A stretch of 64,000 nt of DNA from Sphingobacterium gobiense (GTDB lineage: Bacteria; Bacteroidota; Bacteroidia; Sphingobacteriales; Sphingobacteriaceae). Positions within the stretch are counted from its first letter, which is position 1, and each line of letters opens with the position of its first letter. Both the position numbers and the translations under genes were made by a program. Below are positions 17,524-26,215 of this stretch, in pieces. The notes below the pieces were generated by a model. That model did no database searches. It worked only from the letters and a program-made list of their open reading frames with translations, and was not told the DNA's origin. The stretch is from contig NZ_PVBS01000001.1 of NCBI RefSeq assembly GCF_002980575.1, positions 124,001 through 188,000 on the forward strand. Reading direction: 5' to 3'.

Positions 17524-18384
17524 ATGTCTTTACAATATATCAATTTTGATGGGCAGCTTATTGCCGAAAATCAACAGATTGCAACCATAGATAACCGTGC
17601 TTTGCGCTATGGAGACGGACTATTTGAAACCATGTTATGGAAAGACGGGGATATACGGTTTTTAGATCTCCACGTAAAACGTTTACAACAGGGAATGCAA
17701 ACGTTGCAATTAGATGAATATGCTAAGTTCGATGCTTTTTTTATTCGCTCCAAAACGGAAGAGCTTATCAGAAAAAACAACATGCTTGGCCAGCAAGTAC
17801 GTGTGCGTTTTGTCGTTTATCGTGCAGGCGGAGGAACTTACGCACCGGAAACGAATAAACCGGTATACGTTGTACAGGTTTCTCGGATGCCACCTGTACT
17901 GCGCGATAAAAAATTAGGACTCATTGTCGATTTGTATACAGATTTTAAAAAGCCGTATAGTGATTTATCACATCTCAAATCAAATAGTGCATTGATTTAT
18001 GTAATGGCGGGTCTGTACAAAAAGAAATTTGCCTATGATGAGGTATTTCTTCTGAATCAGGAAGGAAACCTATGTGAAGGATTAATATCCAATATCTTTA
18101 TCTATTATGAGAAGACCCTTTATACGCCTGCTTTAACTGAGGGGTGTGTGGACGGTGTTATGAGAAAAGTTGTTATGGAAATGGCGGAGCATGAAGGTGT
18201 GCCCGTTGTTGAAGCGCAGATAAGTCCTGAAATTATGAAAGAAGCGGACGAAATTTTCTGTACGAACGCTGTTCAAGGCGTACAGTGGGTTATGGGCTAC
18301 AAACAGAAGCGCTATTTTAACAAAATCTCTCGAATCCTTCAAGAGAAACTGCAAACTTGGGGAGAGGAAGCCGGTGAAAACTAA
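17524..18384 (+). CDS. Class IV aminotransferase (4-amino-4-deoxychorismate lyase-like)
   Basis: This 286-residue fold-type IV PLP enzyme has Lys152 in HLKSNSALI as the PLP lysine. NRALRYGDGLFETM near the N-terminus, EGLISNIF and TPALTEGCVDGVMR near the C-terminus are the conserved blocks. The family includes 4-amino-4-deoxychorismate lyase (PabC, folate synthesis), D-amino-acid aminotransferase and branched-chain aminotransferase. The FETM form of the first block and the lack of BCAT-specific segments favour PabC, which is inference. It starts 19 bases after the pseudouridine synthase gene on the same strand, probably in one transcript. Confidence 0.82.
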   Translation: MSLQYINFDGQLIAENQQIATIDNRALRYGDGLFETMLWKDGDIRFLDLHVKRLQQGMQTLQLDEYAKFDAFFIRSKTEELIRKNNMLGQQVRVRFVVYRAGGGTYAPETNKPVYVVQVSRMPPVLRDKKLGLIVDLYTDFKKPYSDLSHLKSNSALIYVMAGLYKKKFAYDEVFLLNQEGNLCEGLISNIFIYYEKTLYTPALTEGCVDGVMRKVVMEMAEHEGVPVVEAQISPEIMKEADEIFCTNAVQGVQWVMGYKQKRYFNKISRILQEKLQTWGEEAGEN

Positions 18385-18425
18385 AGTTTAACGGTCTTAT
18401 TGTCAAAAACTAAGGATAGATATGG

Positions 18426-18446
18426 AAAACGCATATGCGTTTTTTA
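18426..18446 (+). terminator. Terminator after the class IV aminotransferase
   Basis: The palindrome AAAACGCATATGCGTTTT (18426-18443), continuing into more T, forms a seven-base stem with an ATAT loop 42 bases after the stop codon. Confidence 0.6.
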
Positions 18447-18492
18447 TGAAACATTTAAGTTTTTGTTTTAAAGAAGGGTTTCCTTATAAAAA

Positions 18493-19938
18493 CTACGCTA
18501 GGCGTTTCTTACGCTGCACAAGTCGATACGTAATATATAGCAATATTAGCCAGATAGGTATCAACTCTACCGAAATCTTCAACCCGGTAAACCACATCAT
18601 AACTAGTACACCCGATAAGAAAAAAAGGGATATATAATTGCTGATAGGGTATAGGAACGTGGGAAATGATGATGTTTCTAACCGCTCGGTTATTTTTCTT
18701 TTGAAAAAGATATGTGTTAACGATATCATAATCCAGTTGATGACAAGCGATGAAACCACTAAACTCATCAATACCTCCAATGCCCGTTCCGGCGCCAACT
18801 TATTGATGACAATACATATCGCGACTAATCCTGCGGTAACCAATATGGCATTAATAGGAGAATAGTTCTTGTTCAATTTCGTAAGAAACTTAGGAGCATT
18901 GCCCTGCTCGGCAAGACCGAAGAGCATACGCGAGTTACTGTATACACAACTATTATATACCGAAAGTGCCGCTGTAAGCACAATAACATTCAATGCGTTT
19001 GCAATGATATTTGTAAAATAATACATTGTGCCAAAAAGCTCAAACTGTAAACCTTTTAGACTTGCAAAAACCTCTACAAACGGACTTGTTTCGGGCGTGA
19101 TATTACGCCATGGCATTAGCGAGAACAACACCAGCAATGAGCCGATATAAAAAATAAGGATACGCCATAACACTTGGTTCGTCGCTTTCGGAATGTTCTT
19201 TTCGGGGTTCTCAGCTTCTGCGGCGGTGATGCCGACCAATTCCAGTCCCCCAAAGGAAAACATAATCATGACCAGCGCAGCTAAAAGCCCCTGATAAGCA
19301 CCACTTTCATTACTTGTTAGCCAACCTTTTGGAAAGAACCCTCCGTCGTTGATCAAGTTTTCTATTGTAGCTTGTTCTCCCCCTTTTCCACTTATCAGCA
19401 GGTAGCAACCAAAGAGAATCATGGCGATAATAGCCACTACTTTGATAATGGAAAACCAAAATTCCGTTTCACCGTATACCTTTACCGAAGCCAGGTTGAG
19501 TGCATTGATTACGATAAAGAAAAATAAGCTAGATACCCATAATGGGATTTCCGGCCACCAAAATTGTACATAATGGCCGATAGCTGTCAGTTCAGCCATA
19601 CTGACTAATAGGTAAAGAACCCAATAATTCCAGCCCGAAGCATAGCCGGCAAACGATCCCCAATATTTATTGGCAAAATAGCTGAAACTGCCCGAAACGG
19701 GTTCATGTACTACCATCTCACCCAATTGCCGCATGATAAAAAATGCGATAACTCCCGCGATGGCATAACCGAGAATAACCGATGGGCCAGCTAGGACGGC
19801 GGCTTGTCCTACACCTAAAAATAAACCTGTACCAATGGCGCCGCCTAAGGCAATTAACTGGATATGTCTATTGCTTAGCCCGCGCTTAAGCTGCTTGTTG
19901 TCTTTCGGATTATTTGTTTTCAATATATTATTGTTCAA
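18493..19938 (-). CDS. Amino-acid permease (APC superfamily, AAT family)
   Basis: This 481-residue permease has twelve predicted transmembrane segments and the AAT-family N-terminal block RGLSNRHIQLIALGGAIGTGLFLG, cut here as two parts for reference: RGLSNRHIQLIALGG and AIGTGLFLG. VHEPVSGSFSYFANKYWG and SFGGLELVGITAAEAENPEKNIP are also typical. Proton-coupled uptake of an amino acid (aromatic, lysine, GABA, proline or asparagine in relatives) is expected; the substrate cannot be read off. It converges with the aminotransferase gene. It lies downstream of the MuiA-like gene on the same strand but behind a terminator, so it is probably its own unit. Confidence 0.92.
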   Translation of the reverse strand: MNNNILKTNNPKDNKQLKRGLSNRHIQLIALGGAIGTGLFLGVGQAAVLAGPSVILGYAIAGVIAFFIMRQLGEMVVHEPVSGSFSYFANKYWGSFAGYASGWNYWVLYLLVSMAELTAIGHYVQFWWPEIPLWVSSLFFFIVINALNLASVKVYGETEFWFSIIKVVAIIAMILFGCYLLISGKGGEQATIENLINDGGFFPKGWLTSNESGAYQGLLAALVMIMFSFGGLELVGITAAEAENPEKNIPKATNQVLWRILIFYIGSLLVLFSLMPWRNITPETSPFVEVFASLKGLQFELFGTMYYFTNIIANALNVIVLTAALSVYNSCVYSNSRMLFGLAEQGNAPKFLTKLNKNYSPINAILVTAGLVAICIVINKLAPERALEVLMSLVVSSLVINWIMISLTHIFFKRKITERLETSSFPTFLYPISNYISLFFLSGVLVMMWFTGLKISVELIPIWLILLYITYRLVQRKKRLA

Positions 19939-19960
19939 GTCTGTTGATTACGGTAAAAAT

Positions 19961-19992
19961 AATAAAACCGCTGTATTATCAACGGTTTTATT
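19961..19992 (-). terminator. Terminator after the MuiA-like gene
   Basis: A perfect ten-base stem (19961-19970 with 19983-19992) is followed by ATTTTT on the minus strand. It lies just after the MuiA-like stop and before the permease start; the plus-strand side is T-rich as well. Confidence 0.75.
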
Positions 19993-20019
19993 ATTTTTAA
20001 TCTAGAACTACCCTTTGAC

Positions 20020-21636
20020 CTATAGTATATTTATCTGTTTATCCTTAGGATGCTTAATTGAATAACCGAATTTTAGTTTTTGTGTACCTCCCGCTGGAAT
20101 ATGCAATTTCCATGTAACGATACCGGTTTCTTTATTTACTTCTCCGCCGCTGGATTCTTCGAGCGTAATATCCATGGACTTATCTGTCGATAGCGGATAT
20201 TGTTCTTGCAGCGTTAGATTAACGGGTGATTTCTTATTGTTCTTAATGGTTATTTCAAAAATAGCCGTTTGCGTCCGGCTACTCCCTATCAATCTAGATG
20301 AAGAAAGATCATGGATTTTTTCCCGTTTAACGGAAATCATCTTGTCTCTTCCTAAGCTTAGTTTTAATGTGTCGGTAGCTTCGCTGGGATTGATGAATGT
20401 TTTCCCGACCAACATGTTTTCAAATATCACGTTTGCTTGTCCCGGAACTAGATTCAAGATTTCGTAATCTATCAGCTCCGCCAATAAAAATACCTCTTGG
20501 TTTATGCGCGGAGCAACGTAATATTGATAGCTGGCCGGATGCGTATAGTCTTTAAGATTTACGGCATGTTCTTTCCCATTAGAAGCAATAGTATACGGTA
20601 TGTCAATATCAAAAGTGGTGTTTAACTGATTTTCAATTTGCTGTACGTAATCGTTCAATGCTTGGGGGATTACTGCGACTTCTTCTAATACGTTATTTTC
20701 TATTTTTGCTTGCTTCGCTACACCTCGTATTTGTACACCAGTTGTCCGCCCTTGAAGAGCGGCCGTTAAATTCTGTTGATAATACAAATGCCAAGGCAAT
20801 AGGGTAGGTGCTACACTTCCTTGTGAGGGATTCGACGTAGAAAGTGTTAGATTAACGTGGTTCCAATCTACTCCAGTTTGTTGGGAAATGTTGGCTTTAT
20901 ATACAATTTGCAGCGGTGATGTCGTATTTGCGGCACGCAACTCATAAGAAGGATTCCAGTTTGCCTGCCGTGATAAATAAGAAATGTTAAACGGCTGGTT
21001 TCCTGTCTGGTTGTTTATAACCTGTACAATCAGCTGGCCTCCCGAGCCCGATGTTTGTCCTTTGACCTCATCAAATTGAACCTTCGCTTTATTTACAATA
21101 TCTTGCTGCTCTGCGATCTTTTCTTCCAACGCGGTAACGTTGTTCTTTATTTCGAGATACTTCGGCTTGTAAAACTCCGTCATTTTCGCCAGTTCGGCGA
21201 CAGTGGTGCTACTATTGTCACCAGAGATCTTTTGATTTTGTTCCAGAAGTTTAAGGGTACTTTCCTCGGTAGCCTTTTGATTCTGAAGTTTTTTTAATGC
21301 CGCTAAAGCACTTTTATACTCGTTTTCAATTTTGCTGTAAGCTGCTGTTTTTACGTCCGTATCAATGTAATTCATCGCGGGGCGCACGGAAAGGATAGTC
21401 ACGTTGGTACCTGTACCAATCTGTATACTATTTTCATCGATATCGCGCGCCACGTGGGTGAATACTATTTCACTGCTACCCGAAGGAAGATTTATATTTG
21501 CTGTATGACTTAATTCTGCTGCATTCGTAAAGACGGTTACGTTTTTTAAGTCCGCTTTTTGTATAACGGCTTTCTGAGCAAAAGAGAAGTTTACTAAAAC
21601 CAGTCCTGCGGAAAGTAATAAACTACTTTTTATCAT
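20020..21636 (-). CDS. MuiA-family DUF4139 protein with plug-like insert
   Basis: The 538-residue exported protein has a signal peptide (1-20, cut near SFA-Q), a DUF4140-like N-terminal domain (about 25-115), a Lys/Glu-rich coiled coil (about 105-200) and a C-terminal DUF4139 domain (about 215-535). MuiA was named for inhibiting mucoidy in Azotobacter; its molecular role is not known. Residues near 294-325 contain LQGRTTGVQIRG followed by NVLEEVAVIP, which resembles the signal before the plug of SusC-type TonB-dependent receptors. The start overlaps the end of the Cys-rich gene by 14 bases, so it belongs to the feo transcript, which is unusual. Confidence 0.83.
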   Translation of the reverse strand: MIKSSLLLSAGLVLVNFSFAQKAVIQKADLKNVTVFTNAAELSHTANINLPSGSSEIVFTHVARDIDENSIQIGTGTNVTILSVRPAMNYIDTDVKTAAYSKIENEYKSALAALKKLQNQKATEESTLKLLEQNQKISGDNSSTTVAELAKMTEFYKPKYLEIKNNVTALEEKIAEQQDIVNKAKVQFDEVKGQTSGSGGQLIVQVINNQTGNQPFNISYLSRQANWNPSYELRAANTTSPLQIVYKANISQQTGVDWNHVNLTLSTSNPSQGSVAPTLLPWHLYYQQNLTAALQGRTTGVQIRGVAKQAKIENNVLEEVAVIPQALNDYVQQIENQLNTTFDIDIPYTIASNGKEHAVNLKDYTHPASYQYYVAPRINQEVFLLAELIDYEILNLVPGQANVIFENMLVGKTFINPSEATDTLKLSLGRDKMISVKREKIHDLSSSRLIGSSRTQTAIFEITIKNNKKSPVNLTLQEQYPLSTDKSMDITLEESSGGEVNKETGIVTWKLHIPAGGTQKLKFGYSIKHPKDKQINIL

Positions 21637-21796
21637 AATATGAATATTTAATTTTTTTCACATCCGTCATTCCGCAACCACACCCCTTATTACAACCCGG
21701 TTGTTTGTTTTTAGAAGGCATAAATCGTTTTGCCATAAACACCAGTGCTAGGATGAATATAAGGATGATGATAGCATATTGAGTTACAGTTTCCAT
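21623..21796 (-). CDS. FeoB-associated Cys-rich membrane protein (57 aa)
   Basis: This small gene encodes 57 residues: a single transmembrane helix (about 6-22) then a cytoplasmic tail with PGCNKGCGCGM (33-43), four cysteines in a row of short spacings. This matches the FeoB-associated Cys-rich family that sits beside feoB in many Bacteroidota and may help iron handling or FeoB assembly; its role is not proven. It starts eight bases after the feoB stop and overlaps the start of the MuiA-like gene by 14 bases, so the four genes are one transcript. Its ATG is at 21796-21794 and its stop at 21625-21623. Confidence 0.88.
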   Translation of the reverse strand: METVTQYAIIILIFILALVFMAKRFMPSKNKQPGCNKGCGCGMTDVKKIKYSYYDKK

Positions 21797-21804
21797 AATA
21801 CTTT

Positions 21805-23907
21805 TTATTTAAGCAGTTGATAAGCGATAAAAGCAACAATATAAGCGATACCCGTCATCATGACCGTTTGTATCAGTGTCCATTTCCATGAGCCTGTTTC
21901 CCGTTTCATGATTGCAATGGTACTCATGCATTGCATGGCGAAAGCATAAAACAAGAGAAGAGAAATCCCTGACGCTAAGTTGTACGAAGGTTCTCCTGTG
22001 TTTCGGTTTATTTCCGACCGCATTCGACCCAATAAGGTCTCCCGTTCTTCGTCATCATCAGGGTCGATATCCTCACCAAGACTGTATACGGTGGCCATCG
22101 TTCCTACAAATACTTCCCTTGCGGCGAAAGAGGAAATAAGTCCAATACCCATTTTCCAATCATAACCCAAAGGTTTAACAAAAGGTTCGATGCCCATGCC
22201 CATATAGCCAAGAAAGGAATGTTCCAATCTGAAAGACGCCACCTCCTCGTCTAACTCTCCTTTGCTTATTGTCGGATTGGCTTGCTGTACGTATTGTTCA
22301 GCATTACTAAATTTATCGTTCGGACCAAAATTACCAAGTACCCACAGGATAACAGCCATCGCCAAGATTATTTTACCCGCCTGGAATAAAAAACCTGATG
22401 TCTTCTCCCACATATTTGTACCTACATTTCTCCAATCCGGTGATTTGTAAGAGGGCAGTTCAAAGATAAGGAAAGACTTATGTTGGTTTTTGATGATCTT
22501 ATTTAAGACGGCCGCTGATAATAATGCCGCTACTACGCCAAGTAAATAGAGTATATTTAATACAAGTCCTTGTAACCCAAAGCCCAAAAATGTTTCATTC
22601 GGAATAACCAAAGATATTAAAACAACATAAATTGGAAGGCGAGCGGCGCAGGTCATAAATGGGGTAACCAACATCGTTACCAAACGTTCTTTAGTGTTCT
22701 CAATGTTACGTGCAGCCATAATCGCCGGAACAGCGCAGCCAACACCGGACATGAGCGGAATAACCGATTTTCCGTTTAATCCATAAGGACGAAGCCACCT
22801 ATCCATTAGAAAGACAACACGACTCATATACCCCGTTTCCTCCATTAGAGAGATAAGCAGAAATAAAATGGCTATTTGAGGGACAAAGATAATTATTCCT
22901 CCGATGCCCGCTAACACACCTTGGGTAAATAGATCCGCTAATGGACCTTCTGGTAATATACCAGCGGTATAGTCTATAAGGGCAGAGAAATTCTCGTCGA
23001 TCCAATCCATGATAGGCTCAGATAAAATAAATACCAATTGAAACACGAGAAATAAAAGAAAGAAGAAAATAATATAACCCCAGACAGGATGGAGTAGAAC
23101 TTTGTCAATTTTATTCGTCTTATGGAGATGATGGTTATCCTTTTGGAGAATGACCGTTTTTAAATCCTCTTCAATCTTTGTGTTACGTTTGATAGCCTCG
23201 GTCTGTTGGAGCACGTTGGGAGAGAGCTGGTATCTTTCCCGGATATCTGTTAAAGTTTTTTGCTGATCTTTAGTCAAAAAAGAGATGTTTTCCTGTGCTA
23301 TAAATTGCCAGGTTTGATATTCTGTATGTAATGGAAAAGCCTTTTTTGCTTCTTGTAATGCGGTATTATACGCTTCTTCTATCACAAACTGACTTGGGAA
23401 ATAACTAGGACGCTCGTCAAACGCATGGATAAGCTGTGTTATTCCCTTTCCATTTCGCGCATCAGTGGTATAGACTTTTGTATGAAGGTAAGCTTCTAGT
23501 TTTTGGTAATCGACATCAATCCCTTTAGCATTTATTTCATCAATCATGTTGACCACGAAGATAGCTGGAACACCCAGTTCGCGAGCCTGCTGATATAATA
23601 CTATCGATCGTTTGATATTGTTTGGCTCGGCAACAACAACAACCAAGTCGGGGTGTGCTGGGTTATTCCTATCTGCCAAAACGTTGTACACAATTTCTTC
23701 GTCCATTGATGTTGGGAACAGTGTATAAGTACCCGGTAAATCAATGACGCGGTATGTTTTTCCATTAGCCTTTACCGAGCCTTCTCTTTTTTCGACTGTG
23801 ATGCCCGGATAGTTTCCTACGTGTTGGTGCAGTTTAGTAATACGGTTGAATAAGGAAGTTTTCCCCACATTAGGGTTGCCTAAGAAAGCTATTATTGGAT
23901 TCTTCAT
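21805..23907 (-). CDS. feoB: Ferrous iron transporter FeoB
   Basis: FeoB is the inner-membrane Fe2+ transporter with a cytoplasmic GTPase domain. G1 is GNPNVGKTS (10-18), G2 NYPGITVEKR, G3 DLPGTY, G4 VNMID; the membrane half (about 285-700) carries the two Gate repeats, for example GVGCAVPAIMAAR. The ATG at 23907 is preferred over a frame starting at 23955, since the latter overlaps feoA and adds residues ahead of the G domain. The resulting 700 residues fit Bacteroidota FeoB. It starts one base after the feoA stop. Confidence 0.96.
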   Translation of the reverse strand: MKNPIIAFLGNPNVGKTSLFNRITKLHQHVGNYPGITVEKREGSVKANGKTYRVIDLPGTYTLFPTSMDEEIVYNVLADRNNPAHPDLVVVVAEPNNIKRSIVLYQQARELGVPAIFVVNMIDEINAKGIDVDYQKLEAYLHTKVYTTDARNGKGITQLIHAFDERPSYFPSQFVIEEAYNTALQEAKKAFPLHTEYQTWQFIAQENISFLTKDQQKTLTDIRERYQLSPNVLQQTEAIKRNTKIEEDLKTVILQKDNHHLHKTNKIDKVLLHPVWGYIIFFFLLFLVFQLVFILSEPIMDWIDENFSALIDYTAGILPEGPLADLFTQGVLAGIGGIIIFVPQIAILFLLISLMEETGYMSRVVFLMDRWLRPYGLNGKSVIPLMSGVGCAVPAIMAARNIENTKERLVTMLVTPFMTCAARLPIYVVLISLVIPNETFLGFGLQGLVLNILYLLGVVAALLSAAVLNKIIKNQHKSFLIFELPSYKSPDWRNVGTNMWEKTSGFLFQAGKIILAMAVILWVLGNFGPNDKFSNAEQYVQQANPTISKGELDEEVASFRLEHSFLGYMGMGIEPFVKPLGYDWKMGIGLISSFAAREVFVGTMATVYSLGEDIDPDDDEERETLLGRMRSEINRNTGEPSYNLASGISLLLFYAFAMQCMSTIAIMKRETGSWKWTLIQTVMMTGIAYIVAFIAYQLLK

Positions 23908-23908
23908 A

Positions 23909-24145
23909 TTATTTTTCGACGAAAATGTGTACGGCTTCGGATTTACGGATTGCAATTAACATATTGGAACTAAGGATATGAAGACCAATAGGTCCATGAA
24001 ATGGTCCTTTATGCCTAACTTCTATAACGGTCCCCGGAAGGAGTCCCATTTCGTAAAACTTAGATGGCAATTCAGACGAATCTAGCTGTCGGATGGTAGC
24101 CTGTTCTCCTACTTCCAATAAATCAAGGCTGAAACTTTTCTGCAT
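23909..24145 (-). CDS. feoA: Ferrous iron transport protein FeoA
   Basis: FeoA is a 78-residue SH3-like cytoplasmic protein that supports FeoB. The fold is recognisable from LEVGEQATIRQL, KFYEMGLLPGTVIEV and the GPIGLHI segment. It is the first gene of feoA-feoB-Cys-rich-MuiA. A TATCTTTG promoter box lies about 60 bases upstream. No Fur box could be identified with confidence. Confidence 0.92.
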   Translation of the reverse strand: MQKSFSLDLLEVGEQATIRQLDSSELPSKFYEMGLLPGTVIEVRHKGPFHGPIGLHILSSNMLIAIRKSEAVHIFVEK

Positions 24146-24202
24146 TTTATCGCGTTAAAAGATTATTTAATTATGTTTTATTCAAAACATTTGTCACGAC
24201 TC

Positions 24203-24232
24203 CAAAGATAGTTAATTCAGATTGATTCTAAA
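24203..24232 (-). promoter_or_regulatory. Likely feo operon promoter
   Basis: On the minus strand TATCTTTG (24210-24203) matches TAnnTTTG, with a weak TTTA (24232-24229) 18 bases upstream. It would give a leader of roughly 50 bases before feoA. Confidence 0.5.
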
Positions 24233-24280
24233 GAAGATATTTTGTTTTGTCCTACTAGAGGGAATTAGATATAGTAGATC

Positions 24281-24603
24281 ATGGTGTCTTTCGATATTTT
24301 TTCTTTCTCTATCAATTGGTATGATAGTTGGAGTCTCAGTTACGGTCGGATTCATTAAGATAAAGAAACAAAAGAAGCTGTTGAAATAGCTAGGGCTACA
24401 AAAAAGCGTCTTTTGATTGCTAGAATTAAAGATGGTGAAAACGGATTCTCGGTCGACAACGTTGAAGAGACTATTTTAAAGTAGCTGAAATAGAATCGAT
24501 TTCCCGGTACAGATGCCGGGAAATCGTTGAACAACATTTTACGAAAGAACAGATGGCGAAGAAGAATATACAGGTCTATAAAATGATTTTGGCCAACCGT
24601 TAA
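24281..24603 (+). pseudogene. Decayed GT4 glycosyltransferase remnant
   Basis: The plus strand keeps pieces of a glycosyltransferase family 4 protein. Frame one reads SWSLSYGRIH, a TAA stop at 24356 where relatives have Pro, then DKETKEAVEIARATKKRLLI and GENGFSVDNVE before a stop at 24482. A shifted frame continues with YRCREIVEQHFTKEQMAKKN and ends with QVYKMILANR at 24603, the usual C-terminus of this family (CRERVEEHFT...YxxVY). At least one stop, one frameshift and a central deletion are present, and the whole N-terminal half is gone. Its end overlaps the facing ZIP gene by four bases. Confidence 0.65.
24497..24526. terminator. Perfect 11-bp hairpin inside the GT4 remnant
   Basis: Bases 24497-24507 and 24516-24526 form CGATTTCCCGG/CCGGGAAATCG. 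It has no T run but lies about 75 bases beyond the ZIP gene stop on the minus strand, where it could end or stabilise that transcript. Confidence 0.4.
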
Positions 24604-25415
24604 TGGTTATGGCCCTCGCCTCCATGGTCATGATGATGTTCGTGATCGTGGTGATGATTATGGTCCGGTCCGTGGTGATGATGATCATGGCCGTCAAATA
24701 GAAAATTAGCTAACGACACTAGCACACCTAGTATGACAGCAACCATTTTCTTCCGGTTGAATTTATGGTGATCCGCTGAACCTGATTCGAATAAAATCGT
24801 CGTGGAAATGTGAAGGAATATACCGATGACAATCGCCATAATTTTATCGAAGTACTGTGTGATATTTCCGATTTCGCCCTCACTTATTCCTTTGCTCGTT
24901 AGAAAGCCCAAGGGTGTCATTATCGCAAATAGGAGGAGAAAAGTCGTAATTTTGGTTTTTGAAAGCCGTGTATTAAGTAACAAACTTCCCAAAGCGAAAG
25001 CAGCAGGTACGTGGTGTATCGCGATGCCGAACACCAACTCTGCCTGATGGCCGGCAGCTAGCGGCATTCCTTCTAGAAAAGCATGTAAACACAAACTTAT
25101 CATGATGCCCAAAGGGAACGCGTTGTGGGCACTATGGTGGATGTGCCCGTGTTCAATTCCTTGCGAGAATTGTTCTAATACCAATTGGAATAAAAAACCA
25201 CCTAATATATACAGACCAATTATTTCCGGACTTGTGTTTTGACTGATGTAAACATGTGGTATCAAATGCAATACAGTAATACTAAATAAATAAGCACCAC
25301 TAAACGAGAGAATAAGTTTAAGCAAGCTTGTATTGTCCCGTTTGACAAAGAATACGGACAACCCGCTTATAAAAGCGGAAATAAATAAAATGCTGATGAT
25401 TAATGATGAACTCAT
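24600..25415 (-). CDS. ZIP-family divalent metal transporter
   Basis: This 271-residue membrane protein belongs to the ZIP family, which brings Zn2+ and related metals into the cytoplasm. Eight hydrophobic segments are seen; HAFLEGMPLA (111-120, His111 and Glu115) is the TM4 metal site and HHVPAAFALG (134-143) the TM5 site. The C-terminal tail (about 243-271) is almost entirely His, Asp and Gly, a likely metal buffer. The ATG at 25415 is chosen: the longer frame runs back through the PAP2 gene. Its ATG overlaps the PAP2 stop (ATGA), so the genes are translationally coupled. Specificity among Zn, Fe and Mn is not known. Confidence 0.9.
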   Translation of the reverse strand: MSSSLIISILFISAFISGLSVFFVKRDNTSLLKLILSFSGAYLFSITVLHLIPHVYISQNTSPEIIGLYILGGFLFQLVLEQFSQGIEHGHIHHSAHNAFPLGIMISLCLHAFLEGMPLAAGHQAELVFGIAIHHVPAAFALGSLLLNTRLSKTKITTFLLLFAIMTPLGFLTSKGISEGEIGNITQYFDKIMAIVIGIFLHISTTILFESGSADHHKFNRKKMVAVILGVLVSLANFLFDGHDHHHHGPDHNHHHDHEHHHDHGGEGHNH

Positions 25416-26011
25416 GTTGTTATTGTTTCTGTAGTATGGTTTATTTTGAAGAAGTCTGGGAAAAATCGCTTGAAAAGGGAGCCAATTCCAATCCCTATTA
25501 AGATGCCTAGAACAGCTCCGCAAAGAATGTCGAAAGGATAATGAACTCCTACATATATTTGGGAAAAACTTATTAATGCTGCCCAAGTTACGCATAACCA
25601 TAGCGTATGCTTCCAACGCCTACGGAATAGAACTACCCAAAAGAAAGCCATGGCAAAATGGTTTGTGGCGTGAGAAGAAGTAAAACTGAACCCGGAACCA
25701 CAACGTACACGTACATTAGCTTCTTCTTTAAACACCAAATCATTACAAGGACGCACACGCTTTATATTTTTTTTGATAACATGAGACGAAAGTGCATCTG
25801 AAATACCGAAATTGACGAGCGTAAAAACCACAATAAGTAAGCCCATCTTACCATAATGCTTGATAAAGAAGATAATCAGAAATAGATACAAAGGCGCCCA
25901 TGTATATGGATTCCGCAGAATAGGTAGCAACCAATCAAAAAAAGGATTACTTAATCCTTGATTAATGGCCAAGAACATCTCTTGGTCAAAATGAATGAGT
26001 TGATTTAACAT
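25412..26011 (-). CDS. PAP2-family membrane phosphatase
   Basis: This 199-residue protein belongs to the PAP2/undecaprenyl-pyrophosphate phosphatase family. The three motifs are KKNIKRVRP, FTSSHATNHFA and SQIYVGVHYPFD. The third normally begins SR; here Arg is Gln, as in some relatives. Five to six transmembrane segments are predicted. Substrates in the family are lipid phosphates such as undecaprenyl pyrophosphate or phosphatidic acid. It is the first gene of a two-gene unit with the ZIP transporter and is divergent from glmM. CAAAAGTA at 26040-26047 is a good -7 box on the minus strand. Confidence 0.88.
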   Translation of the reverse strand: MLNQLIHFDQEMFLAINQGLSNPFFDWLLPILRNPYTWAPLYLFLIIFFIKHYGKMGLLIVVFTLVNFGISDALSSHVIKKNIKRVRPCNDLVFKEEANVRVRCGSGFSFTSSHATNHFAMAFFWVVLFRRRWKHTLWLCVTWAALISFSQIYVGVHYPFDILCGAVLGILIGIGIGSLFKRFFPDFFKINHTTETITT

Positions 26012-26215
26012 AGATTTTGTACTTGTTTAAATTACCCTTCAAAAGTAAAGAATAATTAGCAACATTGTCATCTTTTAATAAAATGATACAATGTTGCAAC
26101 AAAAGTATGCTTTCGTTTTTAATTTTGAAAGTTTTATATGATATTTTACGATATAACGCTATTTTTACGATTGTCTAAAGCGTAGGCTTATGATTACAGT
26201 TTTTAGGTTTAAAAT

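Noticed and set aside
18422..18637. 71-residue plus-strand ORF after the class IV aminotransferase
   Set aside because: It runs through a terminator and into the 3' end of the permease gene on the other strand.
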